This document shows, piece after piece, positions 29,062-39,142 of a stretch of DNA of 64,000 nt. A model generated the notes under the pieces. The model made no database searches, was not told the DNA's origin, and worked only from the letters and a program-made list of their open reading frames with translations. The position numbers and the translations under genes are program-made. The DNA lies in NCBI GenBank assembly GCA_033182465.1, contig CP137326.1, positions 992,001-1,056,000 of the forward strand. Direction: 5' to 3'. How positions within the stretch are numbered: position 1 is the first letter of the stretch; every line of letters begins with the position of its first letter. The DNA is from Sanghuangporus weigelae (Eukaryota; Basidiomycota; Agaricomycetes; Hymenochaetales; Hymenochaetaceae).

Positions 29062-30102
29062 TCAAGTTTCCATTGCGTCGGGATCGCGTCCTGTATAGTA
29101 AGTTGGTGTTGGGGATACTGGTGAAGCTACGGCAACACCATTCATTCCCCTTAGTGGACGGATTGCTCGCTTGCGAGCATCATCTCTGATGGAGACAGTC
29201 TAGTAAGTCTACAATGGCCATGAAATGGCAGAGAAAAATACCTTGTATCTTCCTCGTCGCTGTCTTCGGTCCGTTTCCGACGGGATACAGACACTATCCT
29301 GCCAGGGTGAGTCATAACAGCCACATTCGCCCTGTAGATCGATTCGTACTCCTATCATCCCATTAATTTATCTGTGCCAAATTTGTTCTCTGAGCGACTC
29401 ACCTTTATTTGAGTAAGAAAACCGCCATTCGGCGAGATGCAATACCGACGGTTCTGAACAGTATGCAGAGCATCCTCCCAGGACATTTGGTAATACTGCA
29501 TCACATACATCACGACGAAAGCAGGTGAGAGGCTAATGCCACCATTGCAATGCACGAGGACGCGTCCACCGCCCAAAATAGCCTCATCGATGAATCGCTT
29601 AGCTCTAAGAGTAGATCAGATACACTGTGGCCCCATCCAGAACGCTGTCTTGGCTCGCCTTGGAAACAACCCGATGAGATTTTGCTCCTCATTATCCTGA
29701 ACATCCAGCACCAAGTAGATGAAGTGATCTGGGAATCGGGGCTTCACAGAGAATGCCTCCTTCGCGTCGCGAATACACACTCTATACGCGTCGAGATCTG
29801 AGATGAGCGCTATCCTCAAGATGTTCAAGCCAATATACGCTGCACATACATATGGGTGATACCGATACGTTTAAGTGTTTCAAGTGATTTCGATGCTTGG
29901 AAGGGCCCAAGGAAGACATTTGGCAGTATTTCTTGACATTCTCTACGCATTTCATACCTGAGAGCAACTGACCAATGAGCAATGGCGTGTACATTTCTGC
30001 AACGAATAAAGCAAACGCGACTAACCGCCATTCGATCTCCGAAGGACCTTGTATTATGTCTTTGAGTTGCTCTTCTGTCGGAGGAGGTACCATCAGCGAC
30101 AT
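29062..30102 (-). CDS. STYX-like dual-specificity pseudophosphatase
   Basis: A dual-specificity phosphatase fold: EILPNVFLGPFQASK, GITHIVCIRDAKEAF, FIYLVLDVQDNEEQNLIGLFPRAKRFIDEAI, then the P-loop region VLVHCNGGISLSPAFVVMYVM and the closing helices WEDALHTVQNRRYCISPN. The canonical active site is HCxxGxxR. Here the cysteine is present but the arginine position is leucine (HCNGGISLS), so catalysis is not expected. That places it with the STYX/dead phosphatases that bind phosphoproteins as scaffolds. The C-terminal extension is basic and acidic (RRKRTEDSDEED) and then Pro/Thr-rich. The intron at 29605-29658 has a GC donor (GCGAGC). About six exons are needed and the start at 30102 (MSLMVPPPTEEQL) is well supported. 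Confidence 0.88.
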
Positions 30103-30565
30103 GGCGGAAGTCTGGGGCAGAGTTGTGTGTGTTAGCGGTTGAACAATGGACACTTGACTGCAAAGCAATAAGACGCAGGCAGTTATATAATCAACGCATC
30201 TCAAACATCCTAATCAGGTAGTTTGTTTCGAGCCAATCCCTTTGCAACTTCGACCACGTTCACCACGTTTTTTGTACATACAATATTAATCATCTTTTCG
30301 CATCGGCTGTCCTGGTACGAGTAACAGCTTTTCTATTTTTTCTCTGCTACTTACAATACGCTGAAATATCAAGCAGAAAAAAGATTATATAAGAAAGTAA
30401 TGCAGGACCGTCGTCAAATCTCTCATTCATTTCATGGACAATCGTAGACACTGCAACCATATGCTGTGCATTGAGGAGTATATGAGAAGCTACCTATGAA
30501 GTACAAAGTGTAGATATTACACACGACTGACCCAATTGAACATTGTACAAAATATGTAGATTATC
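30103..30565. other. intergenic, STYX promoter / glycosyltransferase 3' end
   Basis: 463 bp, AT-rich, between two genes on the same strand. I see no coding signal and no CACGTG. Confidence 0.5.
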
Positions 30566-32319
30566 TTAAATCTCCCCCGGAAGATCGTCGAGTACTCTCC
30601 AAATAGCCTCTCGGTTCCTCTCCCATAATTCGCTTTTAAACTGGCTGAATCCCGACATCGGTCGCCGCCAACCATTATCCAACATCTCTCTAACGTCCCT
30701 CTCGTACTTCTCGATCCCGAATCCTTCCAAAGCGGATACGTTTGATGCTGTCAAGCTCCACACTGCACCTCGTAAAGCGCCTATAGCAGGAATTTCGCGA
30801 TTGGCTTGTGGACGAACAATCGTTACTCGGTCGTCGTCAATGTAACCATACGCAGTACGCATACGCCTTGAAGCCAGTATTGGCACCTAAAGAGTATAAT
30901 ATCATTATTGCAACTGTCCATTGTGGCTTTCAGAGAACTTACGTCGCATTGTACTGCCATAGCAACTGTTGAGCTCGCCTGGAAGTCATAATCTATTATA
31001 ATAAGGTATTAGGATACATACAAAGTTTGAATAACAAATAATATACTCACAATCTTGATTCACAAAGGCAGGAATGACAACATCCATGGACTGCATGAGC
31101 GTGTAGAAATCAATGTAGCTCAGGCCGTTATGAATGAAGATCATATTGGACAATTCCTTCGGGATGTCAAGATGCCCCTCGCCAATCAAATGCAGTTCAA
31201 ATGGCTCAAAGACCGAGCCAGAGATTGGTTCGTAAAATTCACGTTGAAGTCCTAAAGGTCGATATCCCCATGCCTCCGGGTCGTCTGAACGTGTACCGGA
31301 TCAGTATCAAGCCTTCTGAAACAACTGGTCAACTTACCTCTCAGCGCGTCGAGCAAATCCGCGAAAATATGTGGATAATCTCGTCTGTCGATCTGGAAAT
31401 TGCCCTGGATAACAGCACGGGAAAGCACCGCTGGTCGCCTCCGTTGCCCATACTCGGGCAGATCCAGAACAGGAGCGTGGACGTCAATATCAATGTACTC
31501 ATACAAAGCAGTGTAAATGCCCGGGTCGGTGCTGTCGGCCAACTCCTGAAAATGCGCTCGGAATGCACGGCCTACGCTATTCGTCCAACATCAAAGTGAG
31601 TATTTCTTGATAGATTGATGATTGAAACACGGTTACTGACTGGTAGCCGATAGGAAGGAGTCGGATTGCCCCTCGAGCAGCCCACGGCGCGATGTGGCTT
31701 TGCCATCGTGTATCGCGAAAATGATGCACAATACAGACGAGTTTAAACTTCCGGTCTGCTGGCCGAGCGTCCCAGACTTCCAAAAGCTCATCGGACCATC
31801 GATTCATGCTACGAGTAACTTACAGATGAATTGAATTGACCCCAAAATTAGGCTGGATACTTACTCGACTTCACAAGTACCGAAAAGTACTAGGTCAATC
31901 ATACTATCTGGATCTCCAGGGTCCGATAATGGTTCCCTTATTGCATCCATAAACTCGTCTGGATGCTGGATAGTCTGGTCATAAAGGCCGAGGGCATCCA
32001 CAACGTCTTGAAAACCATGAAGCAAGGGTGTATTAGCAAACACTTGTACTGCGCCATGGCGCCCGAGTACTTGACGAATAGTGTGTGCAGCCGCAAGGTG
32101 CACATCGAAATGTTGCGAGAAATGGCTGGCAACGGCAACATGTTGTCTCTTAGGTATTCTCGATATACTGTCGGCCGTAAAGAGGGACGGAGAGAAAGTC
32201 CGCCTAGAGCCAGCTAGAAGTAACAGCAGAAATGTACACGCTACGGCAGCAAGCACAAAGGTTCTCCGATGCCGATGTAGCTGAGAAATTCGAGAGGGCC
32301 CTTCCAGAGGCGAATACAT
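30566..32319 (-). CDS. type II membrane protein, GT-B-like glycosyltransferase
   Basis: Six exons join cleanly. The N terminus has a short basic tail and one transmembrane segment at about residues 20-38 (TFVLAAVACTFLLLLLAG), typical of a Golgi or ER type II enzyme. The lumenal part contains FKLVCIVHHFRDTRWQSH, ALYEYIDIDVHAPVLDLP and, near the end, FIHNGLSYIDFYTLMQSMDVVIPAF. It closes with QASSTVAMAVQCDVPILAS, which resembles the nucleotide-sugar binding end of GT-B glycosyltransferases (E/Q-x4-S..A.A...P.L). I cannot name the donor or acceptor sugar. Start at 32319 (MYSPLEGPSRISQ) and stop at 30566 are firm. Confidence 0.7.
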
Positions 32320-33112
32320 CGTGAGCGAGTGAGGGCGAGTGAGAATTCGGGCTGTCTCAAAGAAAGAGAAGGAGCGCGGGTGATGATGGCCGTTTCGTGA
32401 TTACATACGGTATGGACCAAGCCAACCAACATTCCAGGTATGATGTAGTATCCCGTAAGCGTCAACAAACCTGTGTACCTTAGCATTCAAACGCGATAAG
32501 AGTTCGCGCCTCATTATTGCCTGCGATGCGGGATGCAGGCGTCTGTCAGGTTACCATATGGAGGCATCGAGCGCAGAAATCACATAGGCATTGCAATATC
32601 TTGCTTCAATGCTATAGCCAATTCAAAGCAAGTAACAGAATCGTCGGGCACTCGGGGAAAGTGTGCACCACTTGGCAGTTCGGCAATCGCTTTCACGGCC
32701 GCCACCACACGTACTGCATGAATCCTGCTATGTCCCGCTATGTCGTTGATATTGCCTTCTAACCATTCGGAAATCATGCGGGAGAAGTCAAGAGCCGCGA
32801 AGACAGAATCAAGGAACAAAATCGCTCAATCAGCGAGACTGAATACCATGAATTGCACAAGAGACACAGGAAATAAGTAACTCTCTGGGGGAAGAGGGAG
32901 TGCGCTGGCATATGACACAGGTCTTCCCTTGAGCGCTCAACACGGGATAATCATCATGCCCGTTGAAAATGCAAGCAAGGTAACTTCCGAATCTGATTCC
33001 GTAGTTACTATTTATGTAACTGCAAATCGTTCACGTGTTTGCGTCGATCATCAACCGATGATCGACATAAAAATCTTAACTTTGCCTCGAGCCGACACCT
33101 TCGGACGCCGCG
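32320..33112. promoter_or_regulatory. divergent upstream region of glycosyltransferase and RSA3
   Basis: 793 bp. CACGTG at 33032-33037 lies 76 bp before the RSA3 ATG. A minus-strand open frame at 32580-32819 (79 codons) has no recognisable content and no splice partners, so I do not call it a gene. Confidence 0.5.
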
Positions 33113-33917
33113 ATGGCACCAGTGCCCGCGACGAAGAAACGAGCGAATCCGCGCAAACGCAACAGAAAGCGCAAACGGCGCAATGTATCCTCGTCTTCAT
33201 CTTCATCCTCAGAGATCTCGTCGTCATCTTCTTCAGAATCTGAAAACGATGAGGGGGAAAGAGAGCCAACCACTGTCAAGCTTCCTCAGAAACGTCCCTC
33301 TGCGGTATCAAAATCTGCAGCCGTGAATGCTAGCACTACCACCAAAGCAGTCGATGATTCGTCAAGCTCAGGCTCAGATGTGGCTCTAGACTCAGATGCA
33401 GGGTCAGACTCGGAACCAGAATCAGGCCCAGAAGCGTCATTTCTCTCCACCTTCTCGAGTCCAGCAAAGGAGGCGGCAGCATCCGCAGCTCACGAACGTG
33501 ACGGCGCAACTTCTCAACCTACACATAAACCTCGTCCCCCCTCTCCCCGAAACGTACCAGAACCCAGCATCCTAGACGGAGACAAAGAAAAGGAAGAAGC
33601 CCTCCGCGCGCGATTCCGCCAATTCTGGCTCGGTTGCGTCGCAGATGCATTCGCCGATGACCTTAACGAAATACGCAAAGTACGTTCCGATCTCCCTCTT
33701 CATGACTTCTGGCCGTAATTAACCCATCCTATATTACTGCATTACCGCATATTACCTGCAGGAACCGAACCTCACACCCGCTCGTCTATCTCTGCTCATA
33801 GATTCCCTCGCAGCCGGCGCAAACGTATATAGCTCTTCATCCGGTCCCGCTTCCAATTCCGCATCAGACGGGAATCGACAACAAGTAAACGAAATGGAGG
33901 TCGTCCTAGGCGAATGA
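33113..33917 (+). CDS. RSA3: ribosome assembly protein 3
   Basis: Two exons (33113-33679, 33762-33917) sum to 723 nt (240 residues). The N-terminal 150 residues are low-complexity: a basic start (KKRANPRKRNRKRKRR) that looks like a nucleolar signal, then Ser/Glu/Asp runs. The conserved C-terminal domain reads FRQFWLGCVADAFADDLNEIRK then EPNLTPARLSLLIDSLAAGA, matching the Rsa3 C-terminal domain. In yeast Rsa3 associates with Dbp6 in early 60S assembly in the nucleolus. It is the third 60S-biogenesis gene in this window after EFL1 and MAK16. Confidence 0.88.
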
Positions 33918-36286
33918 CCTCAAATTTCATCCGCAATTATCTCACCTACAATACTCATAAATATCGAGATATTGCTCAAGACTTCGCTCCGATTGTCTGT
34001 CTTCTCGCATCCGATGGACGTCAGATTCTTTTTCCCTATGTGGAGCATTCATAAAAGACGACGGCGATGACATCAAACGATAATAAAAATCGTGCCGATA
34101 TTAATATCAGCCTCCGAAAGTGCGGCAACAAACACATTTTATGACTTCCTTTGTTCACCCTCTTCATAACCGTCATCACTATCACCGGCTCAATTTGAAG
34201 CCACATTAACGTTATCCATCCAGACTCATATCGTCGTCATTCGACGTATCAGATGGACGAACACTGCTGACTGACTTCATCTTGAGTTATCCAGTGGTAC
34301 TCTTGACATGACACGCATCCCATCCTACTTCGTGCTTGGAACAACGCACGGGCTTGCACGGTGCCCTACGCAGGGCGAGTCGAGTCCTATGTTGTGTAGA
34401 CACATCACACTCTACATACATCTCTCATACTTGCATGCAATTTAGCTCGGACTCGCTGATATGCTGATTCCTGTATCTACCAATCAGTTTCGTACGGCTT
34501 GCTTGCGCATCTCATGCGTTCCAACACTATGCTCGTGAAATACATAAAAATACCACCCTTATTCCGGAATCCAGATCAACGTGCCTGATCATTCAAACAA
34601 TACAAAGTGTCACTGAGACCTTTTCCTCAATGTAATGTACCACTCAATCGGTACGCAGGAAGTTTTTCAGTCACTGAGACACTTTCAATAAGGCACTTGG
34701 CATCAAGGACAACCAAAGTCCGGCACCCGAAAAAAAATTGCGGCACTGCACTGATAGTGTAGTGTAATGCCCGCCTCACGCAAAGCATACACATACAACG
34801 AAACGAAGAGAGAGAAATGCAAAAAAAAAACAACTTTGCAATCATTACTATTTCCAACGAAAAAAAATGGGGTAACTAAGAGTGTAAAGACGATAACACA
34901 GCAGGCAGAGGCGAGAAGTGTATACGAGAGAGTACGAGAGAGTATGTGATGAGGAGGATAAAGGGCGGGAGAAGGGAGAGAGGAGGAGAGGGGTATAAAG
35001 CTGTGAGTTCCCATCTGCGTCTCTTGTGCTGCCACTGCCGCTACCGACGTCGCAGGTGGGCCATTGCGTCATAACCACCAGGTAAACGGTACGGGGGATT
35101 CAGCCGATGGCTTCTGGGTACATAGCAAGTAGGGATCAGAAGGCGCTGGATACGCTATCGCTCATCATCCCAGACCCAAGGGAGCACGAGTTCAGCGCTC
35201 GCTGGACTAGCCACATCCAGCGTACGCGGCCTGAAGATAATCCATCTCGCCCCCTATTCGCCATGTACCATCCCCGACAGTCCAATCGCATAGCCAGACG
35301 CAACAGCTCAGGAACACATTCACCGAATTCCGAAAGCGACATAGACGCATGCGTGAAAAGAATATTCGTTGCAAATGAACATGAATACGGACACGAACAA
35401 TGTAAGGGTGTCGTGGAGATAGCAAAGGATCAACTAAACGGATGGATATATCGAGAAGCGACTCACGGCAAGAGCAAGGGCAGGGGGGGAGGGGGAGAAA
35501 CGGTCAAATGAAGCATTGGACAGGAGGACGGAAAGGGGAGGAGGGGACAAAAATAAACATAAAGGCGTGGCGTGAGAGAGGATGGGAATAACCATGAAGC
35601 AAATGCGATAGAGATAACACAGAAAGAATTGAATGAATATAAGCTGGAAGACTAAAGAGGAGAAGAAGAAGAAAAAAAGAAGTAAAGACGCAAAGAAAAA
35701 CCAAATAAGTAAAGGGTAATGAACGACAACTTGGCTGGATTTGTTTGGTTTGCGAAGGGAATCATGCCACAGGACGGCTGTGTGAATGGAGAGAAAAAAC
35801 TGTAGCTCACGTCCGCGTTGAGTTGAGTTGAGAAGTAGTGGAGCGATAGGTACGTTCCGGATTCAATGAGATTCGATGACGGTGATTAAGGGTTCTCAAG
35901 GGGAGAAAAAAAAGGGCGCAACGAAGAAAAAAAAACAGGAACGGAGAGTGAACAACGGCGGAGGGGAGAAAGATAAGGGTTCTTCCAATGCCAAGCCCTA
36001 TGGGCAGGTGGGCTCGAAGAGGTCACGGAGAGAGAGAACGGAGACGACGTCACAACGCACCGCGACCGAACAGACAAACAAACAGCAGGAGAGAAGCGAG
36101 GTGAACACAGACAAAGTCGTGCATGCAAGAAGGAATGCGACTTGGATTTCGAAAGGACAGCGAAAACGCCCGAAAGGAAAGCAGACAGACAGAACGGTAG
36201 AGTGCCACCAAAAAATTAACCCTGTACAAAACACCAAAGAAAGACGATTAAACGGTTAAGTATACAAGTGGGTGCTTTTGGCGGCA
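33918..36286. other. gene-poor region with purine-rich + strand
   Basis: 2.37 kb between RSA3 and the membrane-protein gene. The + strand is markedly A/G-rich from about 34800 to 36250 (runs such as AGAGAGTACGAGAGAG and many AAAAAA), so the - strand is C/T-rich. Apart from the doubtful frame at 35107-35511 I see no gene. No terminal repeats or transposase-like frames were found. Confidence 0.55.
35107..35511 (+). CDS. doubtful small ORF
   Basis: 134 codons, no recognised family. The middle looks mildly protein-like (ALDTLSLIIPDPREHEF, NEHEYGHEQCKGVVEIAKDQL) but it ends in a low-complexity GRGGGG stretch. A TATAAAG at about 34993 lies some 110 bp upstream. It could be a real orphan gene or part of a long non-coding transcript. 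Confidence 0.25.
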   Translation: MASGYIASRDQKALDTLSLIIPDPREHEFSARWTSHIQRTRPEDNPSRPLFAMYHPRQSNRIARRNSSGTHSPNSESDIDACVKRIFVANEHEYGHEQCKGVVEIAKDQLNGWIYREATHGKSKGRGGGGETVK

Positions 36287-37813
36287 TCATACTGTACTGT
36301 TCCGTGGTGTACTATGTCTCGTTGCAGTGGCAGTTTCACCATCTTCATCGCTCAACGTTTCCACGCGTACCCCTCGTGAAGAACCCACACTTCGAATATC
36401 GCGCCCCTCCTCCGCAAGCTCACGACTTAGCAATTCCGGCTGATCTGGTGTCAGCTCAGGACTCTCTCCCTCTTCTACTGGCTCTCCTCCAAATTCAGGT
36501 TTTCGTAACGCTTTTCTGAACGCCTCGGCCATTACAGCGGCATCCGCGCCAGAGAAGAGATTTTCGCTGATTGACGACGCTCCATCCGTTTCCGGCAAAT
36601 TCGAGGAAGCGGCTCTCGCGGCCGCCGTACCACCCAATACTGCCCCTGCCCCTGCTGTTAAGCCTCCTGCTGCTTCGGATGTTTCCACCTGTGGCGATAG
36701 AGGCCCGCCCGACTGAACATTTGCCATCATGGGTGATTGCGAGCCCATGGAACCTCGTCGAGATGCATCATAGCGACGCCGGCGAGCTCGAGCAACTATC
36801 AAGAATATGAGTGCAACGAGAGCGGCAAGCGCCAGGAACCCGAGAATCACGATCACAGCGATCGCCCATCGTGGGAACGACGAATTGTCATTTGAGTCCT
36901 GGATGCTCCCGCCGCTGGATGGCGAACCCGTTGAACTAGACAGTACAGACTGAGATCCAGTCAGGGTTGCCGATATAAACGATAGTAACGAAGATGCTGC
37001 CTCGGCAGCGGATGAAGCTGCGGCTGCAGACGACACCGAGGCGAGCACAGAATTGGGTAGTGTTGTTTCTGTGGAAAAAAGATGATCAGCACCGTGGACA
37101 CAATCAGATAGCATCTTTCCAGTACTCACGGACGGCGGTGAACGTTGATTGAGGGATTCCGCTAGCAATTGGCGTACCAGTCGCAACGACGACAAAGTAG
37201 AACGGAAACGAAGTTGGTTCTCCGTCCCATCGGGGTCCGTCCGACGCCCACCATACGTCATCGGCGACAATGGGAAGCGAGCCAGCCCTATTCGAGGGGT
37301 TGCTCTGGTTTTCAAACGTTCTCACAATTTCACCGGTGTCCGCACGGATGAGGCCGATGTCGACAAGGTTGAATTGAGTAAATGAAGGTAGTCTGCTGTT
37401 CCCTATATAATTGCACCGTGAGTTAAAACTCGAAGAAGGATGACGGTGGGCTCCGCATTACGCACAGACAAATTGTGTTGCGTCATTCTGATCAATGACA
37501 GTTTCGTTTGTCGGCCAGCACGAGTAGACAGAGTTGTCCGAGTCAAAGCATCTACCTTGAGCTTCCTCTGTTGTTCAAGTCATAAAGAAAAGACGTCAGC
37601 GAAAAGGGAACGGAACGCGGAGGTACAGCACGCACGTATCTCTGTCTGGTTCGCGATCTCGGCACGAGCGAGTCTAGAAAAGCGCGCTCGTGAGTCCATC
37701 GCGGAGCGTCTCCTCTTGCCGGCGTGGGAAGGAGGCATCGGCGGGACCACCTGAGGAACGAACTGAGTTTGCGCTGGCCACGGCGAGGATGTGGAGGGTG
37801 AATTTGACGACAT
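36287..37813 (-). CDS. single-pass membrane protein with extracellular domain
   Basis: The exodomain reads CFDSDNSVYSCWPTNETVID, FVWNSRLPSFTQFNLVDI, DTGEIVRTFENQSNPSNRAG and DGEPTSFPFYFVVVATG. It is followed by a Ser/Ala/Thr-rich stalk, one transmembrane helix (WAIAVIVILGFLALAALVALIFL), a basic stop-transfer RARRRR and a long, disordered cytosolic tail ending RHSTPRNSTV. This organisation (small Cys-containing ectodomain, Ser-rich stalk, one helix, long tail) is common in fungal surface proteins; I cannot assign a function. The last exon starts at about 37077. The N-terminus is unresolved: from the ATG at 37811-37813 the model gives MSSNSPSTSSPWPAQTQ without a signal peptide. An unused frame of the same DNA reads FTLHILAVASANS, signal-like but lacking an ATG. 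Confidence 0.65.
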
Positions 37814-39142
37814 GTCGACGAGATGAGAGTAAGATGTAGGGAAGGAAACGGAGAGAGATGATGATGACCTAAGAAGTAAGTGTAGGTGGAGCACAGCACT
37901 CTTTTGGTCTATACAACCATAATCTCTCCCTCGGGCAACGGGCTACAAGGCGGTAGATGATATCTCACACGCTCAAGCTGCAGTTGCCTGATGGCGGGCG
38001 CGCACGACACGTTATACGGCGGACGGGGAGGTTGATGGTGGAGGGGATGGGATGATAGTCGTCGTCTCAGACGAGACGAGACGCCGCTGATGGGAATCCG
38101 CTTCCATTCCGGGCGTCCTCTGCGAGTGAACTACTATCCACACAATCATCTTTGTTTGTGATGCAATGTTGCATCCGCGCTCGTCTGTCTCGCGTTTCAA
38201 CCACGCGATGAGCAGTGAGCACACGCCTTTCCTCTGATCAAAGCACCCGTACATACAACAAAAAAAAAAACAGAACTGATGCCAAGGCATCTTTGAAATC
38301 TAGACAAAAGCGGCAGAGGTACCCGCTCTATGTACGAGTCCCGTTATACGATAATTCGCCGATTTGTGCGAAGATCAGCGAAGGATCAGCGGCGAAAACG
38401 CGGTGATCGGATGACGTCGGTCGCTCTCGGCCCGTCCTTTCAATCAGCCCAGCGCATGCTCTCAATCGCATGAGTCTTTTAGAAAATATCAATCCTTCCC
38501 GTCCGCCTCAGGTCGATCCGCTCAATGCTGTATGTGACTCCTTCGCCGTACACATGGATAGAAGGACCGTTTTTTCTTTTTCTTCTTCTTTATTATATTC
38601 AAGAATACCGAGAAGGAACTTGCTAGAGTTTTCTTTTCCGCCCGCTGGACCTTCTAGCGTGAAGCTTATCCGCTAGCTTTGATTTTCCGCAAAAAACAAA
38701 CAAACGCGACGCTACCCAGCAAAAGCCTCGTGTCGGCTAGTAAAGGTCTACGAGCTTTCGTATAGTTATACAATGATCCTTATTTACAAATGACGACAAG
38801 ATGTTCTCCAAGATGGACGTCAGTCTACTACTCCCGCCCTTCATGCAATACCGTCCGTCCTTCTGGCGTCCTTCCAAGAATCTTCTAGCGATCTAGCTCA
38901 GATGTGATGCAATTCCAAGACCCTTCACCGTGGCCCAGTCCGAGTCCTTATCTCCGTTTACCGATGCATTCGCATTTATTTTCATCTCACTGGGGTTTGG
39001 ATTTCGACGAAGATCTTGAGGAAATAATAAGTAAAGCATTCGGGATCGTCAACAAAATGGTATTCTGCGCAAATCGCGGTCCTATGCAATGGTGTAACAA
39101 GTCGCGACCAATAGATCCAATTCTCTTCGGAACAGGGCATTT
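37814..39142. other. intergenic
   Basis: 1.3 kb between the start of the membrane-protein gene and the CWF19 stop. A + frame at 38904-39308 overlaps the antisense of the CWF19 3' end and looks like a shadow. Nothing else convincing. Confidence 0.5.

Noticed and set aside
32580-32819. 79-codon minus frame between glycosyltransferase and RSA3
   Set aside because: No recognised content, no in-frame splice partners; kept as intergenic.
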